From the NCBI GenBank assembly GCA_004294095.1, contig RDZR01000027.1, forward strand, positions 17,248 to 81,247: a stretch of DNA of 64,000 bases, written 5' to 3'. Below are positions 41,325 to 51,865 of the stretch, piece by piece. This DNA comes from Verrucomicrobiota bacterium. Its GTDB lineage: Bacteria > Verrucomicrobiota > Verrucomicrobiia > Verrucomicrobiales > Akkermansiaceae. The notes under the pieces were generated by a model, which saw nothing but the letters and a program-made list of their open reading frames with translations, searched no databases and was not told the DNA's origin. The position numbers were made by a program, and so were the translations under genes. The number at the start of each line of letters is the position of its first letter. Position 1 is the first letter of the stretch.

Positions 41325-42173
41325 TTAGTTGGCTGTGCGCCGTTTGAAGCGAATTAACCCATATTTCGGGCTGAATAAATACGAGGCAATGAACAAAAGT
41401 CCGAAGAGTATCACAATCGCTGGCCCAGGAGTGATGCCTAACGCGCCCGAGCTGAGCACCGCCACCACAGAGCCCACCGCACCCACACATCCCCCACCCC
41501 AAAACAATGCCGATGTGCGGTCCGTGAAAAGCGAAACAATCGCCGCCGGTGCCACTAACAGACCCACCGAGAGCACACAGCCAACGGCCTGCAGCGATGA
41601 AACCAATGCCAAGATCAACAGGCCAAAAATCAAATACTGCATCAACCGCACCGGCACGCCCTGCGCGGCAGCCACGCTTGGCTCAAACAAGGTTAGCAAC
41701 ATCGGGCGCATCGCTAAATTGGTCACCAATAACATCGTCGCACCAATGCCAAAGGCGACCCATAAATCAGTGTTAGAAACGGCAATGATATCGCCAAAAA
41801 GCCAATGCTCCAGCTCTTGCCGCGTATCTAACTTCGGCAGCAGCGCAATGCCCGCCGCGAAGGCTGAGGTGTAAAGAACTGCCAACGCCGTGCCTTGCTC
41901 GATGCGATTGCCACGGGCGACTGCCACCGATCCGAGGCCCACGACCAATGCCGCCACCATCGCTCCCACGAAGGCATTCCACTGGCTGAGCGAGCCTGTT
42001 AGAAAAATACCGAGCGCAATGCCAGGAAGCATCGTGTGAGAAAGTGCGGAAACCGATAGAGCATTGCGCCGCAAGACGACAAAGCCACTGAAAAATCCGT
42101 TAGAAAAACCAATCATCGCCGCCGCGATTAAGGCGCGCTGATAAAACGGTGTTTGTAGTAATTCAAGATCCAT
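41325..42173 (-). CDS. metal ABC transporter permease (ZnuB/MntB family)
   Basis: FSGFVVLRRNALSVSALSHTMLPGIALG; multi-TM. Confidence 0.93.
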   Translation of the reverse strand: MDLELLQTPFYQRALIAAAMIGFSNGFFSGFVVLRRNALSVSALSHTMLPGIALGIFLTGSLSQWNAFVGAMVAALVVGLGSVAVARGNRIEQGTALAVLYTSAFAAGIALLPKLDTRQELEHWLFGDIIAVSNTDLWVAFGIGATMLLVTNLAMRPMLLTLFEPSVAAAQGVPVRLMQYLIFGLLILALVSSLQAVGCVLSVGLLVAPAAIVSLFTDRTSALFWGGGCVGAVGSVVAVLSSGALGITPGPAIVILFGLLFIASYLFSPKYGLIRFKRRTAN

Positions 42174-42176
42174 CGC

Positions 42177-42944
42177 TCAACAATCTAACGGTTTGTTAGG
42201 AAATAATTGATCAAGCCGCTGCTCCGTGAGCACCTCGCTCACCGGCCCGAAGGCGATTTGGCGAGTGGCGATGAGCAATGCTTCATCGAATAAACTGCCA
42301 GCCGTGTTGAGATCGTGATGAGAAGCAATGATCAATCGCCCGTCCTGCGCGAGTTTTTCAAACAATTTTCCCAAGGAAACCGCCGCCTGCCGATCGAGCC
42401 CGGTAAATGGCTCATCGAATAACAGAACGTGGGCTTCTTGCGCCAGCGAGCGCGCGATGAAGGTGCGTTGCTGCTGGCCACCGGAGAGTTGGCGGATTTG
42501 CCGCTGCTGCAAATCGAGCAGGCCCATGCTGCGCAGCGCGTTTTCAACTGCCTCATCATCTTTGCTGGAAAATTTTTTCCATGCTCCGGTCTGCGGATAA
42601 CGTCCCATTTCCACCAAGCCGCGCACGGTGATGGGAAATAGCCAATCGATTTCTTCACGCTGCGGTAGGTATGCGAATTCGTGGAACCACTTGCGCACCG
42701 TGGTGCCGCGCCATTGGATGCTGCCAGATTTTTTAGGCACCAAACCGGCAATCGCTTTGAGCAAACTGCTCTTCCCCGCGCCATTCGGGCCGATCAGCGC
42801 CACGCGGTTGCCGCACGATGTCGCCATCGAAATGTTTTCCAACGCGGGAACATGGCGGTAAAAAACACTCAAGGAATCGATGACCAATTCGTGATGCAGC
42901 GCGTGGTGCGCGCAATCGCTGTGATGCGAAGATGAGTCCATCAT
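42177..42944 (-). CDS. metal ABC transporter ATP-binding protein (ZnuC family)
   Basis: VALIGPNGAGKSSLLKAIAGL, LSGGQQQRTFIARSLAQEAHVLLFDEPFTGLD. Confidence 0.95.
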   Translation of the reverse strand: MMDSSSHHSDCAHHALHHELVIDSLSVFYRHVPALENISMATSCGNRVALIGPNGAGKSSLLKAIAGLVPKKSGSIQWRGTTVRKWFHEFAYLPQREEIDWLFPITVRGLVEMGRYPQTGAWKKFSSKDDEAVENALRSMGLLDLQQRQIRQLSGGQQQRTFIARSLAQEAHVLLFDEPFTGLDRQAAVSLGKLFEKLAQDGRLIIASHHDLNTAGSLFDEALLIATRQIAFGPVSEVLTEQRLDQLFPNKPLDC

Positions 42945-43390
42945 TCCAGTGCCTCGGGTTGGAGTTCGATAAATTCATCCATATTTCCGGCGGCATCGAA
43001 GACATAATCTAACTGTTTTTTCCCAGGGGGAAATAGCGAGAGCTTGGCAAATCTTCTTTCGTTCTGCGCGGCAGATTGCTGCCACTCAATGCTTAATGAA
43101 AGCTGTGGCTGCGATGTTGAAAATGTGATCGTTCCTGTTTGTGTGTGGCTGGAAATTCCAGTGAGAGAAATTTGTTGAAGCGTGCTATCTAACAGACCGG
43201 ATTGGATCGGAGAAGAAAACATCAATTCATAGGGAATAACCACTTTGCCTTGGCCATCAGGAATGGTGGACGCGCTCATCACCACCGGAATGTTGGCTAC
43301 GGCGGGCCGCGTCAGATACCAAAGCCCGCAACCCACTCCGATGAGTGCGACCAACAAAAATAGGCATCGATGCCACGGCGATCCTCTCAT
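42941..43390 (-). CDS. hypothetical membrane-anchored protein
   Basis: 149 aa ORF with N-terminal TM, overlapping the ATPase start. Confidence 0.65.
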   Translation of the reverse strand: MRGSPWHRCLFLLVALIGVGCGLWYLTRPAVANIPVVMSASTIPDGQGKVVIPYELMFSSPIQSGLLDSTLQQISLTGISSHTQTGTITFSTSQPQLSLSIEWQQSAAQNERRFAKLSLFPPGKKQLDYVFDAAGNMDEFIELQPEALE

Positions 43391-43498
43391 GGGCGCGAGC
43401 TTTCTTCAACCGCCACGCAAAGTCAAGATGACCGCAGAATTGTGTCTTTTTTCGCCGATTGTGAATCTGAACTTGGCAAAGATGGCGTGCCACGTTGA

Positions 43499-44104
43499 AT
43501 GGCCCTAAGCACCGAAAAAATGGATCGTCATCATGAATCACCCAGAGAGCTTGCCGCCTTCGCACTCGCATGGTTGCGGGCTCCACTCAAAGTCGGTGCG
43601 GTGGTCCCATCGAGCCGCCACCTCGCCCGCGCCATCACGCGCGAACTGACTGCGGAGATGGGAAATATTATAGAGCTAGGTCCCGGCACTGGAGTTTTTA
43701 CCCGCGCGATTCTTGCACGCGGCGTGCCAGCAGAAAATCTTTGCCTGTTAGAAAATGACCACCAGCTCGCTGGCCGCTTGATCAAAAAATTTCCCGGCGT
43801 GAAAGTGGTCTCTGGTTGTGCCTCAGAATTGGCAACGCTCGATATTTTTCCTCGTGGAAAAGTGGCCAGCATCATTAGCGGGCTGCCATTGCTTTCGATT
43901 CCGGATGATACTGTGGAGTTGATCATGCGCGGTGCGTTTGAATTGCTCGAACCACAAGCGGCAGTCTATCAGTTTACCTATCGGCCACTTTGCCCAGTGC
44001 CTGGGCGGGTGATGGATCGCTTGGGCTTGAAAAGTAGTTGCACCCACTTTGCGATGCGTAATATTCCTCCAGCGTGGGTATTTGCAATTTCACGCCGAAC
44101 TTAA
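43499..44104 (+). CDS. phospholipid N-methyltransferase-like / rRNA-methylase-like SAM methyltransferase
   Basis: APLKVGAVVPSSRHLARAITREL...NIIELGPGTGVFTRAIL. Confidence 0.82.
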   Translation: MALSTEKMDRHHESPRELAAFALAWLRAPLKVGAVVPSSRHLARAITRELTAEMGNIIELGPGTGVFTRAILARGVPAENLCLLENDHQLAGRLIKKFPGVKVVSGCASELATLDIFPRGKVASIISGLPLLSIPDDTVELIMRGAFELLEPQAAVYQFTYRPLCPVPGRVMDRLGLKSSCTHFAMRNIPPAWVFAISRRT

Positions 44105-44113
44105 TCACTCATC

Positions 44114-44554
44114 ATGGATCAAGATCGTCCACTCCAACTGCGCGGGCTGTTTCCCATTGAACCACTGGAAATCGCACCAGAGCCGGTTCGTTCTCCTCAG
44201 GAAATTGAGGACCGCCGCGGCGAGGCCCGCCGGATCAGCAAGCGGCTGTTAGCGATTATTGCGGATCATCACCGTTCCGCAGAGCATCTCTCGGTGGCGA
44301 TGGATCGTGATTTTTTGTTAGAAGTGATTGACGCCTTGTTCGCAGAGTCGGAAAGAAAAGATCCGTCACCCTTTTTAAATGATGCGGATGAAGTCCGTAG
44401 TTATTTGAAACGTGCGCTGTATGAAGAGCTGTTAGAAGAGCCGAGCAATGTTCTTTTCACCGTCCAAGTGAGTCCAGACGTGATGCGCTATGAGGCAATG
44501 GAAGTGGAGTTCTGGCGCGAGTGCCTAGCACAACTTAAAGCAAAACTTACCTAA
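44114..44554 (+). CDS. hypothetical protein
   Basis: 146 aa ORF, consistent with local gene strand and spacing. Confidence 0.6.
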   Translation: MDQDRPLQLRGLFPIEPLEIAPEPVRSPQEIEDRRGEARRISKRLLAIIADHHRSAEHLSVAMDRDFLLEVIDALFAESERKDPSPFLNDADEVRSYLKRALYEELLEEPSNVLFTVQVSPDVMRYEAMEVEFWRECLAQLKAKLT

Positions 44555-44557
44555 CCC

Positions 44558-45862
44558 GTGAGCCGGAACCTGACCAATCAAGAACAATGGCAGCGGCTTG
44601 CGCGCAAGCTCATGCATCGCTTGCGGATGGGCTGGTGGTTGGAACATTTCATTCCGGTATTCTTGGCAGTCGTAGCGATCGCTGCGGCGGGCGTGTGGTT
44701 CATACGGAGCGAGTTGCTCGAAGTTTCGCTCAAGCATTGGGCATGGGCGATGGCACTCCTGGCTATTCTTTCTGCATTGGCGGCGTTGCGTTTCTCGATG
44801 CGGCGTTGGCGAGGCATCGACGATGCATGGCTGCGGCTTGATGAGGCGATGAAAATGAATCACCGCCTGCTTGCGGCCAATGCCGGTGTCTCAGCGTGGC
44901 CGGATGTTCCGGAGCGGGTGGAAATGGGGCTGCACTGGAATTTGTCCCGCGTCTTTTTTCCCATCGTGCTGGCCCTCGTCTGCATGGTTTTGGCATGGGC
45001 CTTGCCAATTTCCCAGCGAGCAGAATTGGCTACCAAAGTGGAGGAACTGGCGGCATGGCAGCAGCTCGGCCAGCAGTTAGAAAATTTGCGCAATGAAGAA
45101 ATCGTCGATCCAGAATCGTTAGAGAAAAAACAAGAATTGTTAGATGAGTTGCGATCACAAGACCCCGAGCAATGGTTCAGCCACGAATCGTTAGAGGCGA
45201 CTGATGCGCTGGTTGAAATGCAGGGTGAGCACACGCAGGGAATGATGAGCAATCTTGAGCAAGCCAATCGCACTTTAGAGCAACTCGATGAAAAAGACGC
45301 GCAAGCGAATCAAACACGCCGCGAGCAACTCGCAGAAGAATTCGGCAAGCAAATCGAGCAACTCGCCCAGCGCGAAATGAAGCCGAATCCTGAGCTGTTA
45401 GAGAAACTCAAACAAGCAGTAGAAATCTCTTCAAATGAACTCACCGCAGAGCAGCGCAAGAAGTTGTCTGAGGCATTAAAAAATGCGGGAGAGGCCATGC
45501 AGCGTGCGATTGGTGAATTGCCAGATGAGTTTTTTGAATCTGAGACTGCCCAGCAACAAGCTGGAACGATGGCGGGCGAGGGCGAAATCCGCCGCGGCCC
45601 GGGCCATGATCCCAATCTTTTTGGGAAACCGAGCGATGCCGTCGAGTTGGAACAATTTTCCGCCATCCCGCTTGATCAAGAGGCCGCGATACTGCCCGGC
45701 GATGTGCTCAAACTCGAAGAACGCGAGCATGAGGTGGATCGTTCGTTGCTGCCCGCGAGCGCAGGCGGCGCCATCCCCAACTCAGGCCGCGGCGGAGATC
45801 GCATTTGGCGCGAATCACTCGATCCCGCAGAACAAAAAGTGCTTAAGCAGTTTTTCGAGTGA
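44558..45862 (+). CDS. hypothetical membrane protein with long coiled-coil C-terminal half
   Basis: Two N-terminal TMs then Glu/Gln/Leu-rich helices; GTG start just after the upstream stop. Confidence 0.7.
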   Translation: MSRNLTNQEQWQRLARKLMHRLRMGWWLEHFIPVFLAVVAIAAAGVWFIRSELLEVSLKHWAWAMALLAILSALAALRFSMRRWRGIDDAWLRLDEAMKMNHRLLAANAGVSAWPDVPERVEMGLHWNLSRVFFPIVLALVCMVLAWALPISQRAELATKVEELAAWQQLGQQLENLRNEEIVDPESLEKKQELLDELRSQDPEQWFSHESLEATDALVEMQGEHTQGMMSNLEQANRTLEQLDEKDAQANQTRREQLAEEFGKQIEQLAQREMKPNPELLEKLKQAVEISSNELTAEQRKKLSEALKNAGEAMQRAIGELPDEFFESETAQQQAGTMAGEGEIRRGPGHDPNLFGKPSDAVELEQFSAIPLDQEAAILPGDVLKLEEREHEVDRSLLPASAGGAIPNSGRGGDRIWRESLDPAEQKVLKQFFE

Positions 45863-45926
45863 GTTTGCCATCATCATGCTGCTTGAACGCTTTGACCGCA
45901 TCCTCCATCGCCCCGTCTTGATTGTT

Positions 45927-46991
45927 TCAACACGACGGCGCGGAGTCCGGCCTTGTTGGATGATTTTTGTTAGACACAAATTTCTTGATAGAATGCCAGC
46001 GGCCTTTGATGAGCACTTCTTTGGGATCGGTGGGACTGCCAAGGCGATGGGTGTGGAGGCCCGCGATGACGAGGTCGAGGGCCGCGGCGCCGACGGCTTG
46101 CAGGTTCCCATCGATGCCGGGCCATGTGGCGATCTCGGCGGCGGTGCGGTAAAGGTAGGCGATTGCAATGTCGTCTGGCACGCGCAGACCGGCCTTGGCG
46201 AGCCAGCTTTTTACTGGGAATTTGTAAACAAGCAGGGAGTCGGGTCGCTCGCGCTTGAGCCAGGGAATGAAGTTTTTTTCTTCGTTGGCGGACGCGGGAA
46301 TGAAGGGTGCGCAGCGATCGGACTCGGGCAGGTGGGTTTGCCAATCGAGCGCAGCTCCAGACCAGAGTGAGCCAGAAATGCGGTTGTTGAATTCTGGGAC
46401 GACGAGGCCGGTGCGGCGGTGACCTGCGGCACGCATCTCAGCGAGCGCGAGTTGGACGTTGAAGAAGCCGTGAAAGTTCGCACGATCGACCGGCACTTCG
46501 CGGAAATAGGTGCTGAGGCCAGCGACGGTGAAGGTGGCGGTGGGGAAGCCGAGGCGCTGGGTGCGATCGCGCGAAAAACCTAACAAAACACCTCGAATGC
46601 CACGAGTTTGCAGAGTTTTGACGAGGCGAGTGCTGTCGAACTTGAAGTCGCTCAGGGGAAATTCTTCGATCCGGTAGCCAAGCTCGGTGGCACGGCTGTG
46701 GATGCCGGCGTATTCCCACAAGCATACGTCCTTGGAGCGCCAACCGCCCGCGCCGCGGTAGTCGGTAACGAGGGCAATGGTGGCGACCTCGCTGCTACCT
46801 GGATTTCCGCGCATGGACATGAGCGCGCTTACCAGGGGATTGGGTCGGTAGCCGAGCTCAGCGGCCATTTTTTCCACACGTTGGCGGGTGGCGAGGGAAA
46901 TCCGCGGATCGCCTTTGAGGGCACGAGAGATGGTGGAACTGGCAAGTCCCAATGTCTCGGCCAAGGTGGCCATGGTGGTGCGTGGGCGCAT
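45927..46991 (-). CDS. LacI-family transcriptional regulator
   Basis: TTMATLAETLGLASSTISRALKGDPRISLATRQRVEKMAAELGYRPNPLVSALM. Confidence 0.95.
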   Translation of the reverse strand: MRPRTTMATLAETLGLASSTISRALKGDPRISLATRQRVEKMAAELGYRPNPLVSALMSMRGNPGSSEVATIALVTDYRGAGGWRSKDVCLWEYAGIHSRATELGYRIEEFPLSDFKFDSTRLVKTLQTRGIRGVLLGFSRDRTQRLGFPTATFTVAGLSTYFREVPVDRANFHGFFNVQLALAEMRAAGHRRTGLVVPEFNNRISGSLWSGAALDWQTHLPESDRCAPFIPASANEEKNFIPWLKRERPDSLLVYKFPVKSWLAKAGLRVPDDIAIAYLYRTAAEIATWPGIDGNLQAVGAAALDLVIAGLHTHRLGSPTDPKEVLIKGRWHSIKKFVSNKNHPTRPDSAPSC

Positions 46992-47136
46992 GGATTTTTA
47001 AATAAGCAGATTCCGTGCGCAACGATGTGCATTAAATACCTTAGCGGATGATGCGGATGTGCCGATGAGTGGCCCACGCGTTGCTTGGTGATGCACAGCT
47101 CACGATCTGGGCCATCATTCCTAACCAACTAATATC

Positions 47137-47619
47137 ATGCCAAAAGTAGATAAAGAAATGCATAAGAACGGCGACGTGCTCGTCGATTACGAAGAAAAAG
47201 TTTTTGATGACTTCAAAGCGGATCCAGGCGAAAAGGCGCTGGTGACATTCCATACCGTGGCGTTTGAAGGATCAATTTCGATCGTCAATACGCTGTCTGC
47301 CACTCGTCTGCTCAGGAAGGGTTATGAGACATCGATCTTGTTGTATGGACCGGGCGTGACGATGGGCTTCCAGCGAGGATTCCCAACGCTGGGAGATGAG
47401 GCTTTTCCCGGCCATTTGTTTGTCAACCAGCGGCTGGCGAAATTCATGGAAGAAGGTGGAAAAGTGTATGCGTGCCGATTTTCCACGCAGGCACTCTATG
47501 GCCAGACCGAGAAGGCGTTCATCCCAGGAATCATCCCGATCAATCCACTCGATGTGCTGGACTGCATCTTGCTCCATAAAAAGTGCAACGCGGTGATTAT
47601 GGACTCCTGGACAGTCTAA
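47137..47619 (+). CDS. MSMEG_0572/Sll0783 family nitrogen starvation response protein
   Basis: [69 protein letters not shown]; first gene of the Nit1C cluster. Confidence 0.9.
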   Translation: MPKVDKEMHKNGDVLVDYEEKVFDDFKADPGEKALVTFHTVAFEGSISIVNTLSATRLLRKGYETSILLYGPGVTMGFQRGFPTLGDEAFPGHLFVNQRLAKFMEEGGKVYACRFSTQALYGQTEKAFIPGIIPINPLDVLDCILLHKKCNAVIMDSWTV

Positions 47620-47630
47620 ATTCCACGCCG

Positions 47631-48629
47631 ATGAAAACGATCCGCGCAGCTGCGATTCAGATCGCGCCCGACCTTGGAGGTGCGACTGGCACCATCGACC
47701 GGATGCTGCGCGCGATCGCGGAGGCGGCTGACGCGGGGGTGGAGCTGGCCGTTTTTCCGGAGAGCTTCGTGCCTTACTATCCTTACTTTTCTTTTGTCGA
47801 GCCGCCCTTTGCTTCGGGAAAGGCGCATCAAAATCTCTACCGCGAGGCGGTGGTCATTCCCGGTCCGCTGACCGAGCGACTTTCCCGCGCTGCTGCGAGC
47901 TACCGAATGGTGCTGGTGGTGGGCGTGAATGAGCTGGACGGTGGCTCACTATATAATACCCAACTGATCTATAACTCCGACGGCAGCTTGCTGCTGAAGC
48001 GGCGGAAAATTACTCCTACTTTCCACGAGCGCATGGTCTGGGGCCAGGGCGACGGCTCGGGACTGCGGGCGGTTGACTCGGCCGTTGGCAGGATCGGTGC
48101 GCTGGCTTGTTGGGAGCACTACAATCCTCTGGCTCGCTACACCTTGATGGCAGATCGCGAGGAAATCCATTGCGCGCAATTTCCCGGCTCGATGGTCGGG
48201 CAGGTCTTCGCCGATCAGATCGAGGTGACGATCCGCCACCACGCGCTGGAGGCCGGGTGCTTTGTGGTGAACTCCACCGGCTGGCTCAGCGACGAGCAAA
48301 TCGCACAAATCACCCCCGACCCAGCAAAGCAAAAAGCCCTGCGCGGCGGCTGCTTCTCTGCGATCATCGCGCCCGACGGCTCGCATCTCTGCGAGCCAAT
48401 CACTACCGGAGAAGGCATGGCGATTGCTAATCTCGACTTCGACCTCATCACCAAGCGCAAGCGCATGATGGACTCGGTAGGCCATTACAGCCGCCCGGAT
48501 CTTTTCACCCTGCTCGTTGATAAATCACCGCGTTCCGCCTTAACGGACAGCACTTTAGACCTCCACGCTCATGCCGACACTCGACATACCGAACGCCCAA
48601 TTCTCGAAAAAGCAATGGCTGCTCTCTGA
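47631..48629 (+). CDS. Nit6803-type nitrilase
   Basis: [17 protein letters not shown] (Glu), [22 protein letters not shown] (Lys), [12 protein letters not shown] (Cys). Confidence 0.95.
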   Translation: MKTIRAAAIQIAPDLGGATGTIDRMLRAIAEAADAGVELAVFPESFVPYYPYFSFVEPPFASGKAHQNLYREAVVIPGPLTERLSRAAASYRMVLVVGVNELDGGSLYNTQLIYNSDGSLLLKRRKITPTFHERMVWGQGDGSGLRAVDSAVGRIGALACWEHYNPLARYTLMADREEIHCAQFPGSMVGQVFADQIEVTIRHHALEAGCFVVNSTGWLSDEQIAQITPDPAKQKALRGGCFSAIIAPDGSHLCEPITTGEGMAIANLDFDLITKRKRMMDSVGHYSRPDLFTLLVDKSPRSALTDSTLDLHAHADTRHTERPILEKAMAAL

Positions 48630-49719
48630 GCTCCAGTCCGCTGGGCTGCGGATCGGTGCTGCCGCTCGCACGGCCCCCTCCCGCAGCGGCGGCGCTGGCC
48701 CGACCGACCACAAGGCCGTGACTGTCCATGGCAGCACCATCATGGTGCCCATCCACACTCGCGGAGCGGCCAGCTCGCCCTTTTCGACCGGAGAAATCGC
48801 GGAAAATGGCAGTGCGCCGCTTTTTTACGAAGGTGAGACCATCGCCACCGTCCAATTCCCGCCTGAGCCGAAATTCTACGCTCTCAGCACCGCCGATGGG
48901 ATTCCCTATTGGAAAATCGCCCAACTCCACTCCGAGCGGGTGCTCGCGACCACGCTTTTGCAAACGTGCATCCGCTACGGGAATTCCACCACCCGCTGCC
49001 AGTTTTGCGCCATCGGCGAGTCGCTCAAGGCCGGCCGCACGATCAAGGAAAAGTCTCCTACCCAGCTCGCCGAAGTCGCCGCAGCGGCCAAGCGGCTCGA
49101 CCGCATCGACAATGTCGTGCTGACCACCGGCACCCCGCCCACGCCCGACCGTGGAGCCGCCGTCCTCGCTGCCGCCGCCTACGCCATCAAGCAGGCGACC
49201 CACCTGCCCATCCAAGCCCAGTGCGAGCCGCCCGACGATTTCCAATGGTTCGTCAAGCTACTGGCCAGCGGCGTCGATTCACTTGGCATGCATTTGGAAG
49301 CATGGGACGAGCAAGTGCGCCACCGGATCATGCCCGGAAAAGCCGAGGTTCCGACATCCTACTATCTAGAAGCATTCTCTGCAGCGGTGAAAGTCTTCGG
49401 CCGCGGCCAAGTGAGCACCTACCTGCTCGCGGGCCTCGGCGACTCTGTGGACAGCCTGCTTTCAGGATGTCGCCAGCTCATTTCGCTCGGAGTTTACCCA
49501 TTTGTCGTGCCATTCGTGCCAGTCACGGGCACGCCGCTGGCTGGGCACCCGCCGCCGTCCGCCGAGTTCATGACCGCTGTGCTCGCGCCCCTCGGCGCCA
49601 TGCTCACCGAGGCGGGCATGACCTCGGACACCGTCAAGGCCGGCTGCGCCAAGTGCGGTGCCTGCAGTTCACTTTCCTCATTCGAGAAATCACCCAGCAC
49701 CACCTGCTCCCATGCCTGA
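48571..49719 (+). CDS. MSMEG_0568 family radical SAM protein
   Basis: [38 protein letters not shown] (radical-SAM Cys cluster); cluster context. Confidence 0.9.
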   Translation: MPTLDIPNAQFSKKQWLLSELQSAGLRIGAAARTAPSRSGGAGPTDHKAVTVHGSTIMVPIHTRGAASSPFSTGEIAENGSAPLFYEGETIATVQFPPEPKFYALSTADGIPYWKIAQLHSERVLATTLLQTCIRYGNSTTRCQFCAIGESLKAGRTIKEKSPTQLAEVAAAAKRLDRIDNVVLTTGTPPTPDRGAAVLAAAAYAIKQATHLPIQAQCEPPDDFQWFVKLLASGVDSLGMHLEAWDEQVRHRIMPGKAEVPTSYYLEAFSAAVKVFGRGQVSTYLLAGLGDSVDSLLSGCRQLISLGVYPFVVPFVPVTGTPLAGHPPPSAEFMTAVLAPLGAMLTEAGMTSDTVKAGCAKCGACSSLSSFEKSPSTTCSHA

Positions 49720-49990
49720 GACCACCTTCACCGCCGCCCTGCCCGACGGCAGCATCCAGCCATGTTACTCGCCATCCTCGGTGGTGAAAAATTATTTTCA
49801 CGTCGGCCAAGAGCTGCCTGCCGCCGAGTTCATCCAGCTCGCTCGCACCGCACTCACCGAGGCCTCCGAGCGCGTCCGCCAGAAGTTCGGATTCTCCTGC
49901 ACCGCCGCCTCCGCCTCACTCGCCGACATCGAGTCGTGGGCGGGCGCGCTGCCGTCTCACACCACCATCACGATCCTGCATATTCATTAG
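49712..49990 (+). CDS. MSMEG_0570 family nitrogen starvation response protein
   Basis: [64 protein letters not shown]. Confidence 0.88.
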   Translation: MPETTFTAALPDGSIQPCYSPSSVVKNYFHVGQELPAAEFIQLARTALTEASERVRQKFGFSCTAASASLADIESWAGALPSHTTITILHIH

Positions 49991-49995
49991 ATTTC

Positions 49996-51258
49996 ATGCC
50001 ATTTACCGATCCAGAATACGTCTCAGTCATCATCATCGGTGGTGGCCAAGCAGGACTTTCTGCGAGCTACTGCCTCAGACAACGCGGCATCGACGACCAT
50101 GTCATTTTTGAGAAAAACCGGGTTGCCCACTCGTGGCGCAGCGAGCGCTGGGACAGCTTTTCCCTCGTCACGCCCAATCACCAATGCCGCCTGCCCGGCC
50201 ACCCCTACGATGGCCACGAACCCGAGGGCTTCATGGTCAAGGATGAGATCGTCGACTACATCGAGCGCTACGTCCGCAAGTTCCGTCCGCCCGTCGTCGA
50301 GGGCATCACCGTCACCTCCGTCAACAAGCGCGATGGCTATTTCCACGTCACCACCGACCAAGGAAACTGGTATTGCGACGACGTCATCGTCGCCATCGGT
50401 AGCTTTCACACCCCATTCACCCCCGCCGGAGCCGAGGCCATTCCAGACTCGATCAAGCAAATCCATTCCATTGACTACAAGCGACCTTCACAGATTCCCC
50501 CCGGCGCCACGCTCATCGTCGGCTCCGGCCAATCCGGCGTCCAGATCATGGAAGACCTCCACCTCGATGGCCGCCAAGTCCACCTCTGTCTTGGAAATGC
50601 CCCTCGCTCGCCCCGCCGCTACCGTGGCAAAGATGCCGTCACATGGTTGGAGGAAATGGGCTACTACCAGACCACCATCGCCGAGCACCCCGACAAGCAC
50701 AAAGCCATCAACGGCACCAACCACTACCTCACCGGGCGCGATGGCGGCCACGACATCGACCTCCGCGACTTTGCCCTCCGAGGCGTGAAGCTCTACGGGT
50801 TCGTCGAGTCCATCGATTTCGAGAAATTCACCCTCCGCCAAGACATCGCGACCAAGCTCGATAGCGCAGACCGCTCCTACAATGGCATCTGCCAACGCAT
50901 CGACGACTACATCGCCCAGCGCGGCATTTCCGCACCACCGCAGGCGCACTACACCCCGGTCTGGGCCCCAGAAAACGAGCCCACCGCACTCCATTTCGCC
51001 CATCACGGCATCACCTCGATCATTTGGTGCATCGGCTTCAAACCGGATTTTAAATTCATCAAACTCCCCGTCTTCAACATGCGCGGCTTCCCCGAGACCG
51101 ACCGCGGCATCACCGAGATCCCCGGACTCTACTTCCTCGGCCTCCCGTGGCAGCACACCTGGGGTTCCGCCCGCTTCTCCGGCATCGCCGAAGACGCCGA
51201 GCACATCGCCTCCACCATCCATGCCAGCATCCCAGCCCACGCCACCAGCCAGCCATGA
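49996..51258 (+). CDS. MSMEG_0569 family flavin-dependent oxidoreductase
   Basis: VSVIIIGGGQAGLSASYCLRQRGIDDHVIFEKNRVAHSWRSERWDSFSLVTPNHQCRLPG; start 49996 preferred over 49762. Confidence 0.92.
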   Translation: MPFTDPEYVSVIIIGGGQAGLSASYCLRQRGIDDHVIFEKNRVAHSWRSERWDSFSLVTPNHQCRLPGHPYDGHEPEGFMVKDEIVDYIERYVRKFRPPVVEGITVTSVNKRDGYFHVTTDQGNWYCDDVIVAIGSFHTPFTPAGAEAIPDSIKQIHSIDYKRPSQIPPGATLIVGSGQSGVQIMEDLHLDGRQVHLCLGNAPRSPRRYRGKDAVTWLEEMGYYQTTIAEHPDKHKAINGTNHYLTGRDGGHDIDLRDFALRGVKLYGFVESIDFEKFTLRQDIATKLDSADRSYNGICQRIDDYIAQRGISAPPQAHYTPVWAPENEPTALHFAHHGITSIIWCIGFKPDFKFIKLPVFNMRGFPETDRGITEIPGLYFLGLPWQHTWGSARFSGIAEDAEHIASTIHASIPAHATSQP

Positions 51259-51821
51259 TTCTCGAGCACTTTCCGACCTACAGCCCGCACGATTTCGTAT
51301 TTAAAATCGCCAAATCGCCCGCCGACCTCGCAGGCTTCTTCGCCCTGCGCCGGGAAATTTTCTGTCACGAGCAGCAAATTTTCACCTCGGACGACTGCGA
51401 TCTATTCGACACCACCATGATCCCCATCGTCTGCAAAACCCTCATCGCCGGCATGGAAGACAGCGTCGCCGGAGTGGTGAGGATCGACCAACGCAAGCCC
51501 GGTGTCTGGCACGGATCGCGGCTCGGCGTCGCCACCGACTACCGGCGCATCCGCCACTTCAGCCCCAGCGTCGCCATCCGCAATCACCAACCCTGCTACC
51601 ACGGACTCGGTGCCCTCGGCGCAGGCCTTATCCACAAGGCCGTCTCCACCGCCCGCGCGCTCGGTTGCCACGAATTTCACGCCACCGTCCAGCACCAGAA
51701 TGCCCGCTTTTTCCAGCGCCTCCACTGGCAACCACTTGAGGAAATCTCCCTCCACGGCATCCCCCACGTCCGCATGAGGGCCGATCTCGACCACTACCCG
51801 CCGGCCGCCCAAGTCGCCTGA
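51255..51821 (+). CDS. MSMEG_0567/Sll0786 family N-acetyltransferase
   Basis: FFALRREIFCHEQQIFTSDDCDLFDT...VAGVVRIDQRKPGVWHGSRLGVATDYRR; ATGA overlap. Confidence 0.88.
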   Translation: MILEHFPTYSPHDFVFKIAKSPADLAGFFALRREIFCHEQQIFTSDDCDLFDTTMIPIVCKTLIAGMEDSVAGVVRIDQRKPGVWHGSRLGVATDYRRIRHFSPSVAIRNHQPCYHGLGALGAGLIHKAVSTARALGCHEFHATVQHQNARFFQRLHWQPLEEISLHGIPHVRMRADLDHYPPAAQVA

Positions 51822-51865
51822 CTAATTTGGAAAATTGGCACAGATTGATCTACTAGCTCGGTCCC

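Noticed and set aside
46992-47136. LacI operator in the divergent intergenic region
   Set aside because: No convincing palindrome with central CG matching a LacI consensus could be defined by eye.
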